Of a DNA stretch of 64,000 nucleotides, positions 27,121 to 38,117 are shown one piece after another; position 1 is the stretch's first letter, and each line of letters starts with the position of its first letter. The notes under the pieces are model-generated. The model did not search any database and was not told where the DNA came from. It was given only the letters and a program-made list of their open reading frames with translations. The stretch comes from Hydractinia symbiolongicarpus (Eukaryota; Cnidaria; Hydrozoa; Anthoathecata; Hydractiniidae). The stretch is from positions 21,964,501 to 22,028,500 of the forward strand of contig NC_079879.1 in the NCBI RefSeq assembly GCF_029227915.1, read 5' to 3'. The translations under genes and the position numbers were made by a program.

Positions 27121-28890
27121 TACTACAGAAGAACATGATGGAGCAAACAGACAGTTACATGGGATTTGTCCCATTTTGGATGGATGAAGCATTCTCTTCG
27201 TGACAGATTCAAATTACTTGATTTAACCGAGTTCGATATTTTGAAGAAAAGTTCATATTTATGTCAAATCATTGAACAAAATATTTTGTTCGTACTTTTA
27301 TAAACCGTACAAATAGAACTTGAAGTAATTTTCTTCGTTCATTAAAACAGCTGATTTGCCACTGGGCTTAAACAAATTTTGTATACTATATATATTTTTT
27401 TTAAGTAAAGTCGCAACACAAAATTATAAAATGAATATTTCTTACATCTTTTAAAACTTTTAGTGATTCTGAAATAATTTAATGACCGTCTCCTGTTTTA
27501 GTGCCTCCTTTAATAACCGCCACCACCCCCTCCCACCCTCCCCCTCCTTCCTTAATTTCCAAAAAAAATAATAAACGTCTGGGTGGTAATAGAGGAAATC
27601 CGGTACTTTAAAGGAGAACACAGATTTTTTATTCTGTTTTTGTGCTTATTGTTAAGCTAGCAGTTTTTAATTATAAACTATATTGATTTTTATAAGAAAA
27701 AGTTTTTATATATAATACATAATAGTTTTTTACAAACTTCTATTTTTGTAACTTAGGAACAGTATGTTCTTTTATATCTAAGAAGCATACGTTTTTATAC
27801 AATGACATTTGATAGAACAGCCATGTTTTAACTAACGAAAACAACATCTATTTTTTAAAATCTAAGCATAAACTCTTTGATTTTTTGCGTTTATAATCAA
27901 TGCTCTCTATAGAACCCGATGACACCTTTACACTTTCATATTTTTTCTGCAGGAACTCTGTCTATTTATAAATCTAATGTTAAAATATTGTGTAACATAT
28001 GCTACTGTTTATATTTGTATACTTGTATATGTGTGATACACAAAACATATTGTTTCGTATGCGTTTGTGTAAAAAAGAGAGTAATTGTTGCGATAAAAAG
28101 TTGTTAAATAATGTTTACAGTACAAAATTTTGCGACAAGGTGTACTATTAATACCAACCTCGTCTACAGGCCTACTTTCTGATAGGAAAGACCGACGTAG
28201 AGGCTAGGAAATTGATGGAGCTTAACAGTGTTTATTTACTGCTTTTGTATTTGGTCATGGTGTCCGCTGATTGGTGAGTATACTGTATAGGAATATAAGT
28301 TTTTCTGACATTGATTTTTTTTTCTATGAAGAATATATTCTGGTCTGTAAAAAACTCAATAATATGACTATGAGAGGTGGTCCCGAGGCTTAATCTTTTT
28401 CTTTCAATCTCAGCCGTAATAAATTTCATGATTTTACCCTTAAAAGTACAATTTTGAGTTTTTCTTGACAAACCTCCTGTACTAGTGATAAGCGAACTAA
28501 AAATTTCTGTCGATTTTAATTGAATTTAAAATTGTAATGCTTGTCTAATTGGACAACGTGCGCGTTATTTCCTGTACGACGCTATTAGATTGCCACTTGC
28601 CAGTTATATACATGATAAATTGCCAATGGTATTGCTGAAAGCATTTTTTAGAGAATAAACTTAAACAGCAACCTCGTCCCCAGGGTCTTGTGGCCCCTGA
28701 GCCGGGAAATCGGATTAGTCACGTGTCAAAATTATTCAAAATGATTCTTTTTGATGAAACAAAGTTGTGTTGCAAGTTTCAAGTTCTAAGGATAATCCTA
28801 ACAGGAGTTATTATATTTTCCCCATTATAAGGATTTCATAGAGATTTTAGGGGTAGTTTCGAGTAACGGCCAATATCAAAGCCTCTGAAA
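27121..28890. other. 3' UTR of the whirlin gene and downstream AT-rich DNA
   Basis: AATAAA occurs at 27570-27575, about 450 bp after the stop, and is a plausible poly(A) signal. A C-rich stretch (27520-27550) precedes it. I see no further exon. Confidence 0.5.
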
Positions 28891-29190
28891 GGTATGGGCG
28901 GAATCCGCCCCCCCCCCCCCCCCCGGACGGTGTTTTTTAATAACTCCTGATTGCTTTCTTATATGGCTATGATACTTACTGAGTTTCAACATTTATCTAA
29001 TTTTACAATCATCATACGATGATGTGACAAAACAGCTAGCTGCAATGATAATTAATTCCTGTGCGTGCAGTTGACAGAGCCATTTCTTTACTTCCACTTT
29101 AACAATAACTTCTTTCTATAAATAAATTTTTCTTATTCCGGGCTCGGCCTGACTCCAGCCGACAGTACCTGGTTTCCGGAGCGGCATTAT

Positions 29191-29284
29191 GACTGTCCAT
29201 GTCGGGCTTAACGAACTATATTTTCAATCTATTTTTCGTTTGTCCTAGGCATGCTGACGAGCCCTGACATTGGGCGAAACAGTC
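29191..29284 (+). ncRNA. Type III hammerhead self-cleaving ribozyme (predicted)
   Basis: Stem III strand GACUG (29191-29195) and U29196 pair with A29279 and CAGUC (29280-29284). C29197 is the cleavage-site base, giving the classic GUC triplet. Stem I: CAUG (29198-29201) pairs with CAUG (29250-29253); an internal loop follows, then GGGC (29204-29207) with GUCC (29242-29245) and AACGAA (29210-29215) with UUCGUU (29235-29240). The core CUGACGA (29254-29260) fits CUGANGA. Stem II is GCCC (29261-29264) with GGGC (29272-29275) around a 7-nt loop. GAAA (29276-29279) completes the core. Stems I and II are closed and stem III is open, so the topology is type III. The stem I internal loop is where natural hammerheads contact loop II. 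Activity is not shown. Confidence 0.8.
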
Positions 29285-29547
29285 TAAAAATGATTTATGC
29301 TAACGAAATACATTTAAGTTGTCATTCTTTTTCTATTTGAAGTGTTTATGCGGAGCTGCGGCGTTTATGAGAATGTTTCGTTTCTGTTATCAAGTTCTAA
29401 AACGTCTGCATACGAGGTTGTTTTTTGTCCCCGTTTAAGCCTATTTCAGGGTTCGCAAAGCCCGTTTTAGCGAAAGCTTCTGGGGATCCGCCCCAGACCC
29501 CGCTTGGGGAGCTTAGAGCGCCCCCCAAGACCCCCAGCTGTATATTC

Positions 29548-29600
29548 AAATTTTCTTAGTAGGTCATGATGCTGCGCATCATGACCTACAAAGAAAATTT
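29548..29600. repeat. 53-nt near-perfect inverted repeat (hairpin)
   Basis: AAATTTTCTT and TAGGTCATGATG on the left pair with CATCATGACCTA and AAGAAAATTT on the right, with one 2-nt mismatch per arm and a 5-nt loop. CGCCCC boxes flank it. It lies 264 bp after the hammerhead-like motif and looks like the core of a foldback element. Confidence 0.8.
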
Positions 29601-30004
29601 GCTAGATCCGCCCCTGATTCGATCCATAAAAACCGAAAGATATGTTAAAACAAATTTAGCTTTCAGAAACTTCAAACAGAATGTAAAAATTCGCTCTAGA
29701 ACAAAAGTAATTATATTTTAAGCAGATAGTGGCATTTTTAACAATTTTCAAGCTTCTGATGACGTCAGAGAAAATGTGCTGACGCAAGCAAAAATTTATT
29801 GCCGCCATTTTGTTCCTTTTATGACGTACTATAAGTGTGCCAAGTTTGATTCAATTTGAACTTGGAGAAAAGAATACGGATTCTTTCCTCCAAGATTTGA
29901 ACAATCCTATGAAAAGTTATTGAGGGGGGGGGGGGGGCGGAATCCCCCCCCGGTCATAGTATGTTCGAAAAACCCCGAACCGAATAGGAGGGTTAAACAG
30001 TAAA

Positions 30005-32969
30005 CTAGCCATAGTTACCACTAATGCGCCCCGAATTACTAATAACGATTTCAAACATTCAAATTTAGAACGGGATTTAAAATTAAAATGGAAAATGGTG
30101 GACGTTTGAAATCTATAAAAACTGCAGTGTTAGAACTTATTATTTTCGTGATTTTCACATTTGGCTAAGGCTCTATCTATAAAGTTAGATCTTGATTAAA
30201 TATATGTACACTTTAAACGCCTCTAGCCTTCTTGTTGTGTAATTTCACGTAATCATTGCTTTTGATTTTTGGTTAAAATTCGTTCAAAAGACTTACGCAT
30301 ACATTTATGACTTATCCAAACTCCAAAAATTCTTGTGCTGTAATAACAAATTGTGTCTGAAAGCTATTCTGCTGAAACATTTTCCGCCAAATATGACGAA
30401 TATGATAGAAATGCAGTACGGAATTGCATAGAGGCTTGTGAATAAGCTTATTGCCCAGGGGAAAATTTTTAAATAAGAAGCCCTGCGACTTGAAGATTTC
30501 CGTCATTTGCCTAAAAGATTCTGAAATTTGAAGTAGACTTTAAAACGGAGAACAATGGGGTATATAAACACATCATAAGTATCCTAATTCTCAATTATTA
30601 TTGCGTAAAATACAACTTGCTAAATAAAAAATAATTTTTTTTTACATATATATAGTATATATTCTAAAACAATAGTTAAAACTTTAACTGGATTTTTACA
30701 AGCTCGTGAGCTTGTATTAAAACGCAAAAGTGTCCTACAAGAATGGAAATTTTTGCCTCTCTGAGCACCGACACGGGAGTAGTCGTGTGTTCGAATCTCA
30801 TCTTGGTAACTATTTTTACTTTTTTTTTCTTTTTACTATCTCGCCCGCGAGGACGTGTTTACTGACTGACCTAACGAAAATTGAAATTTCGAGAAATTTT
30901 CTATCAATATTATTGCCTATCCGAATAGCAAAATATGTCGTGTCTAACTTCAGCTTTTTATACACTTTTTTGGCGAGGTTGTTTGCGTATATCATACGTC
31001 TTGTTTTATAACTGATCTCGAAAATTCCAGGATGCAGGATTGCTATGTATGAACTTCACGATTCGAATATATATAATAACTTCTGAACAATTTCAATTTC
31101 AATGAATTATTACTCTGTTAAGTTACCAATAAAATCCTTAAAAATTTCTCTCGTTGAAGATTTTTCGAAACTGCTGATGGTGCATGGTTTCATAACAAAT
31201 GATCTGAAAAAGAAAGTATATTTAAAATTGAGAAAGAAGAATACAATTTTACCAGAACTGAATTAATACTAGGTTGTTTAATTATTGTCTACTTATCTGA
31301 TTTAAAGTTAGAATTTATTAAAAAGATACAAATCAATGCCATGTGATACACAAAAGGTATACTATATAAATAAAAATATATATATAAATTTAGTCAAGCT
31401 GGCTTTGATATCATTGTTAAACAAGTATAATATTAAGCAGGCGATACAAGATTTTCAAACCTGTGGACAATACAGGACTTATTTTGTCGAAATCGATTAT
31501 TGAATTTTACAAATTTGATTGTTTATTATCGAGGAAATTGATTGGTCATTGTTTTCGAATTGAATTGAACAAGTTGATACAAAAAAGGGTAGACACTCAA
31601 TAAATTTGTCAGATTTGATAAATCAACAACATCATTTATAATTTCAAGAAAAAACATGAAAAAGGGAAGAAAACAAAGAAACCTGTAACATACTGTGGGT
31701 AGCGTCTAGTTGTACTGCAAGGGGCTAACTATGTTATGTTATTGGTTAATTTATCAGTTCAACTTGACTGTTCCGTGCAATGAACAACAATATTTTTTCA
31801 TGATTCAACAAATATCTTTTTATATATATTCTTGCGGTCTAATTCGTGTCAACTAATCACGGGCAGCCATTATGAAATGGGGTACAAATGCCGTAATTAA
31901 TGTTTTTGTGGTGAAATCTTCATAAACACAATACTGGATTTTTCAAGGAATTCTTTTTTTTTTAGTCAAATCTTTAATATGTTTTAGATACTGCTTAATT
32001 TTTGCCATTTTGCGACATTTTAACGACGTTTTACTTGTAAATTCTGTTTAAGTAAGGTTGCTACTTTGAAGGTTTGACCGTGAAAAGTCCACTTTGTTCT
32101 CCATCGGATAGCAACGAAGTAGAACATTCTGACCGCAAGAATACATGATAGCAGCCTCACAAAGGTTCCTTTAGAAGTTATTTTACTCACCCAAAACGCC
32201 TATACTTTTTACGGTGTATGTGGCTTATCAGCACCCTCGTTGATAAAATTACACAGGGCAGGATAAAAGTTTTTTGTTGCTTCTGAAAAAAGGGACTCTA
32301 ATGAAAGCACTATTTTGTGCAGTTCTAGCTTGATAGCTGTAGTACAAGTGAGAGTAGTTTTAGGACTATTAACTTATAAAATGCAAGAATTTAAAAATAA
32401 GTATTTAGCTCCCTAGCTACATCATTAAAGCTATTACAACAAGCCAGACCATCGGGAATGGAAGACCAACAAAATGCAAGCAGTTTTAGTCATATGGCCA
32501 TACACAGAAGGTTCTGTTCTTGATTGACTTTAAATTGTGATGCATTTATAAATTGCGGCCTTTGGATCAACGCCATAAACCGTTCTGAGTTTAATTTCAT
32601 ATAAAATATAAGTAATCCTTCTACTTACTGTTAACAAGTTTCGAAACAACTTGGACAAAGAAAAACAAACCTTTTCTTGAAGATAAATTCACGTGGGCTG
32701 CAGTGACATTTAAGCATATTAAACGAGACAATATTACAAAGCTTTAAATTAACATAACAAAAGAATCTCGATTAATATTTTTTATGGCAGTCAAATCTTC
32801 AGAGACAACAAAGAAACCGAGACAAGATAAGTTTTGCTCGATCAGTGTTATTTTTGTCTTGATGGTACCAAACACACAGGTTGTGTTATATCAAACCTAG
32901 GTTGAATGTTCGAGCCGAAGTTCCCCCGCGAAGTTGAGAGTAAGAAAAAAACTTCTCCCATACATAAAA
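30005..32969. repeat. 2.97-kb direct tandem duplication, copy 1
   Basis: Begins ctagccatagttaccactaa and ends acttctcccatacataaaa, directly abutting copy 2. Neither copy has a recognisable gene; the 93-codon ORF at 30730 is not a known family. The middle, about 30725-32485, matches copy 2 at a constant offset of 2969 with no difference that I saw. Both outer parts differ by many substitutions and small indels. Confidence 0.92.
30750..30800 (+). repeat. tRNA-like 3' half with Pol III box B, in copy 1
   Basis: GAGCACCGACACGGGAGTAG followed by TCGTGTGTTCGAATCTC resembles an anticodon arm plus T arm. Box B (GTTCGAATCTC) is good; box A is weak. It is present unchanged in copy 2 (about 33719-33769). 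It is a SINE relic or chance, not a functional tRNA. Confidence 0.35.
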
Positions 32970-35936
32970 CTAGCCATAGTTACCACTAATGCGCCCCGAA
33001 TTACTAATAACGATTTCAAACATTCAAATTTAGAACGGGATTTAAAATTAAAATGGAAAATGGTGGACGTTTGAAATCTATAAAAACTGCAGTGTTAGAA
33101 CTTATTATTTTCGTTATTTTCACATTTGGCTAAGGCTCTATCTATAAAGTTAGATCTTGATTAAATATATGTACACTTTAAACGCCTCTAGCCTTCTTGT
33201 TGTGTAATTTCACGTAATCATTGCTTTTGATTTTTGGTTAAAATTCGTTCAAAAGACTTACGCATACATTTTTGACTTATCAAATCTCCAAAAATTCTTG
33301 TGCTGTAATAACAAATTGTGTCTGAAAGCTATTCTGCTGAAACATTTTCCGACAAATTTGACGAATACGATAGAAATGCAGTACGGAATTGCATGAGGCT
33401 TGTGAATAAGCTTATTGCCCAGGGGGAAAATTTTAAATAAGAATCCCTGCGACTTGAAGATTTCCGTCATTAGCCTAAAAGATTCTGAAATTTGAAGTAG
33501 ACTTTAAAACGGAGAACAATGGGGTATATAAACACATCATAAGTATCCTAATTCTCAATTTTTATTGTAATTAACGTAAAATACAACTTGATAAAAAAAA
33601 AATAATTTTTTTTTACATATATATAGTATATATTCTAAAACAATAGTTAAAACTTTAACTGGATTTTTAAGCTCGTGAGCTTGTATTAAAACGCAAAAGT
33701 GTCCTACAAGAATGGAAATTTTTGCCTCTCTGAGCACCGACACGGGAGTAGTCGTGTGTTCGAATCTCATCTTGGTAACTATTTTTACTTTTTTTTTCTT
33801 TTTACTATCTCGCCCGCGAGGACGTGTTTACTGACTGACCTAACGAAAATTGAAATTTCGAGAAATTTTCTATCAATATTATTGCCTATCCGAATAGCAA
33901 AATATGTCGTGTCTAACTTCAGCTTTTTATACACTTTTTTGGCGAGGTTGTTTGCGTATATCATACGTCTTGTTTTATAACTGATCTCGAAAATTCCAGG
34001 ATGCAGGATTGCTATGTATGAACTTCACGATTCGAATATATATAATAACTTCTGAACAATTTCAATTTCAATGAATTATTACTCTGTTAAGTTACCAATA
34101 AAATCCTTAAAAATTTCTCTCGTTGAAGATTTTTCGAAACTGCTGATGGTGCATGGTTTCATAACAAATGATCTGAAAAAGAAAGTATATTTAAAATTGA
34201 GAAAGAAGAATACAATTTTACCAGAACTGAATTAATACTAGGTTGTTTAATTATTGTCTACTTATCTGATTTAAAGTTAGAATTTATTAAAAAGATACAA
34301 ATCAATGCCATGTGATACACAAAAGGTATACTATATAAATAAAAATATATATATAAATTTAGTCAAGCTGGCTTTGATATCATTGTTAAACAAGTATAAT
34401 ATTAAGCAGGCGATACAAGATTTTCAAACCTGTGGACAATACAGGACTTATTTTGTCGAAATCGATTATTGAATTTTACAAATTTGATTGTTTATTATCG
34501 AGGAAATTGATTGGTCATTGTTTTCGAATTGAATTGAACAAGTTGATACAAAAAAGGGTAGACACTCAATAAATTTGTCAGATTTGATAAATCAACAACA
34601 TCATTTATAATTTCAAGAAAAAACATGAAAAAGGGAAGAAAACAAAGAAACCTGTAACATACTGTGGGTAGCGTCTAGTTGTACTGCAAGGGGCTAACTA
34701 TGTTATGTTATTGGTTAATTTATCAGTTCAACTTGACTGTTCCGTGCAATGAACAACAATATTTTTTCATGATTCAACAAATATCTTTTTATATATATTC
34801 TTGCGGTCTAATTCGTGTCAACTAATCACGGGCAGCCATTATGAAATGGGGTACAAATGCCGTAATTAATGTTTTTGTGGTGAAATCTTCATAAACACAA
34901 TACTGGATTTTTCAAGGAATTCTTTTTTTTTTAGTCAAATCTTTAATATGTTTTAGATACTGCTTAATTTTTGCCATTTTGCGACATTTTAACGACGTTT
35001 TACTTGTAAATTCTGTTTAAGTAAGGTTGCTACTTTGAAGGTTTGACCGTGAAAAGTCCACTTTGTTCTCCATCGGATAGCAACGAAGTAGAACATTCTG
35101 ACCGCAAGAATACATGATAGCAGCCTCACAAAGGTTCCTTTAGAAGTTATTTTACTCACCCAAAACGCCTATACTTTTTACGGTGTATGTGGCTTATCAG
35201 CACCCTCGTTGATAAAATTACACAGGGCAGGATAAAAGTTTTTTGTTGCTTCTGAAAAAAGGGACTCTAATGAAAGCACTATTTTGTGCAGTTCTAGCTT
35301 GATAGCTGTAGTACAAGTGAGAGTAGTTTTAGGACTATTAACTTATAAAATGCAAGAATTTAAAAATAAGTATTTAGCTCCCTAGCTACATCATTAAAGC
35401 TATTACAACAAGCCAGACCATCGGGAATGGAAGACCAACAAAATGCAAGCAGTTTTATTCATGGCCATACACGGAATGTTCTGTTCTTGATTGACTTTAA
35501 ATTGCGATGCATTTATAAATTGCGGCCTTTGGATCAACGCCATAAACCGTTCTGAGTTTAATTTCATATAAAATATAAGTAATCCTTCTACTTACTGTTA
35601 ACAAGTTTCGAAACAACTTGGACAAAGAAAAACAAACCTTTTCTTGAAGATAAATTCACGTGGGCTGCAGTGACATTTAAGCATATTAAACGAGACAATA
35701 TTACAAAGCTATAAATTAACATAACAAAAGAATCTCGATTAATATTTTTTATGGCAGTCAAATCTTCAGAGACAACAAAGAAACCGAGACAAGATAAGTT
35801 TTGCTCGATCAGTGTTATTTTTGTCTTGATGGTACCAAACACACAGGTTGTGTTATATCAAACCTAGGTTGAATGTTCGAGCCGAAGTTCCCCCGCGAAG
35901 TTGAGAGTAAGAAAAAAACTTCTCCCATACATAAAA
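32970..35936. repeat. 2.97-kb direct tandem duplication, copy 2
   Basis: Second copy, in the same orientation and without spacer. Its right end (acataaaa) runs directly into the 54-bp repeat array. The junctions share only AAA(C), which fits microhomology or unequal exchange rather than target-site duplications. Confidence 0.92.
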
Positions 35937-36100
35937 CAAACACTATATACCCGCGGTCCACTAAATGTGCGCCCCTTCGGCGGGGCGCAACAAACACTAT
36001 ATACCCGCGGTCCACTAAATGTGCGCCCCTTCGGCGGGGCGCAACAAACACTATATACCCGCGGTCCACTAAATGTGCGCCCCTTCGGCGGGGCGCAAAA
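35937..36100. repeat. 54-bp tandem repeat, three copies, each with a GC hairpin
   Basis: CACTATATACCCGCGG begins at 35941, 35995 and 36049, exactly 54 bp apart. Each unit carries CCGCGG and a hairpin in which GCGCCCC pairs with GGGGCGC around TTCGGC. Since 54 is divisible by 3, frames stay open on both strands (18-residue periods such as NTIYPRSTKCAPLRRGAT). I regard these ORFs as repeat artefacts. Confidence 0.95.
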
Positions 36101-37772
36101 ACCTGTATTTTTTGTTTCCGTTGATCCGGGTTGTGATGAATTACCTGTTTTGGAATTCCGGGTTGCGCCGGATTACTTGTTCCGGAGTTTCGTATTCCAT
36201 GTTCAGCAAGCCTGGCGAGGATAATGTTTTTCGGGAAGCACGTGGAAACATAATTTTTCTTTATTTTTATGTTATTTATTTCATTTCATTTATTTACTTT
36301 ATCTAGCGCCCTCCGCAGTTGAGGAGTAATGTCTCTGTGGTTAACAACAGAAAGAATACTGTTGCCTATCGTTGTTAGTTGACCTGTAGCTACAATTCAT
36401 TATTTTTAGCTGCTAGCTACGATGTTTCCTCTTCTTCTTATCTCACATATAGCTAAACCCTGTATTTTTTGCATAAGAATCCTCAAGCGAAAGTGACGAT
36501 GCATCTACCAGTGAACATATACAATGTGAACAAAATACAGTAAATCCTGTTTTGTAGTACAGACCTCAAAAGGTTAGTTTTTATCGTACACAATAAATCG
36601 GGCTCGGTATTCAAGTAATGGTATGATCGGAATCGAGTACGCCAAGAAAATATGTGGAATTAAGCGCCTTGATCGAGTATGTGTAAACTTGTTCACAAGT
36701 AAAAAGTATTGTGCAACAATTTAGTAAATATGTGCAAAACAAAGTAGCTCATTTTTGCTAGGTTTCGATGTATAATCAATTTAAAATTGTTAAGGTCAAG
36801 ACGTGCAAGAAAAACGTGCGAGAAAATTTGTTTCTTTAAAAAAAACATTTTCTCTGTAAGTAAAAGTCAGATACACAAGTTTCACATGCACGACTTTTCG
36901 GCCCCATCTTTGATGTCGCTTACACGATCAGTGCCCAATGCCAATGGTGCACGTAATTTTTTAAGGCGTCTCGTAACTTGGGTAACTCAGACACACTTAG
37001 TTGACAAATTCTTTGTCCCCTGGACGTTAAGGATAAACACTGTTTAAGAGAGGACTGGATATTACGAATGGAATTTAAGAGTGAAAACATTTACACAGTG
37101 ATGTTGTTATATGTTGGGAATTAGTCAGTGTAATCTGCAGAACCCATGGACATACAGACTATGCCGACAATCCTATAGATGAATTTCTTTGCTTGTATTT
37201 TCACCGGCAAGCTGTTTCGGCGTTGGTAATGCGTAGCAGGAAAAACTTTGTTGCACTATAGGTGAAGCAAAGTTATTTAGAGGGCTAAAACTGTGCACCA
37301 AATTTTAAAATTTACAGTACAGATGAAAGGTGCCTGACCCTACTAAATCAATGTATACTAAAGGGTGGTAGACTGAGCTACCACAACAAGAAGCAGTGCT
37401 GGTAAATATAAAGCACAACAATAATTAGAGTAAAGTTTAAAAAATATTCAGTATTCAGCATCCTTGACAGCAAAATTTCAGTCTTGCTAATTTTTTTATT
37501 TAGTTTTTATACTCCAGCCTTTCAGACTCATTGTTCTTATAAAAATGTGTACTGTCTGGCCTGAAGTATTACTAAAAAAGCTTCCAGAAAAGTCAATTAA
37601 TGGTGGTATATATATTGACATTGGGTGAGAGTGTGCTTTTGGTGTGTCTAGTCAATAAGGGATGGCTTTTATTGACTGGCACAGCCTGTTCATTGTGCCA
37701 ATGCATTGAGTGTTTGATGAATGCCCAGGCCATTCCTTGAGACAAGTGCGATTGCAAGTGCACTCGCCCGCA

Positions 37773-37795
37773 CACTCGTAAAAATTTTACGAGTG
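37773..37795. repeat. Perfect 23-nt palindrome
   Basis: CACTCGTAAAA, then A, then TTTTACGAGTG. Related CTCGT/ACGAG words recur at about 37805 and 38265, so it may be the remains of a foldback element. Confidence 0.8.
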
Positions 37796-37874
37796 CTTTT
37801 AAACTCGTGAAAATTTTCTTTTTCTAAAATATTAGCTATAGAGTGACGAAAAAAGCTTTCATGATATTTAAAAA

Positions 37875-38117
37875 ATCTACAGCGATATTTTCCCTTTCTA
37901 CGATGCTGTTTAAGATTTTTACACGATCTACAGTGATCTTTTCGCTGTCTACGATCCTGTTTTCATGATGTTTAAACAATCTACATTGATCTCTTCGCTT
38001 TCTGCGATTCAGTTTTCCTGATTTTTAAACGATCTACTGCCATATTTTCGCTTTCTACGATGTCGTTTTTATGATTTTTAAACGATTCACATCAGTATTT
38101 TCACTTTCTAAAATCGT
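37875..38117. repeat. Degenerate minisatellite, 51-53-bp period, about 4.6 copies
   Basis: Units begin ATCTAC or ATTCAC at 37875, 37926, 37979, 38032 and 38085. Each contains a TTTTCGCTTTCTACGAT-like box and ends in TGATTTTTAAACG. Confidence 0.85.

Larger units (their letters stand above)
28897..29945. repeat. GC-rich patch bounded by a C17 run and a G14 run
   Basis: GGGCGGAATCCGCCC followed by a C run (28908-28924) opens the patch. A G run (29924-29937) followed by CGGAATCCCCCCCC closes it. GC content is higher than in the surroundings. The patch holds the hammerhead-like motif and a long hairpin. The symmetric ends suggest element borders, but I could not align the inner flanks as inverted repeats. 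Confidence 0.45.

Noticed and set aside
35815-36224. ORFs with 18-residue repeats on both strands
   Set aside because: They arise because the 54-bp repeat is divisible by three; equal openness on both strands argues against coding.
36473-36558. Short open stretch after an AG, reading ESSSESDDASTSEH to a stop
   Set aside because: It looks exon-like, but two frames are open and no upstream exon can be linked.
36787-37047. Arg/Lys-rich ORF considered as a LONP1 targeting exon
   Set aside because: It lacks an upstream ATG in its first part, and no donor gives the two leftover bases that the exon at 40519 needs.
37875-38117. CRISPR-like spacing of repeats
   Set aside because: The units are contiguous and diverged with no unique spacers, and the host is an animal; it is a minisatellite.
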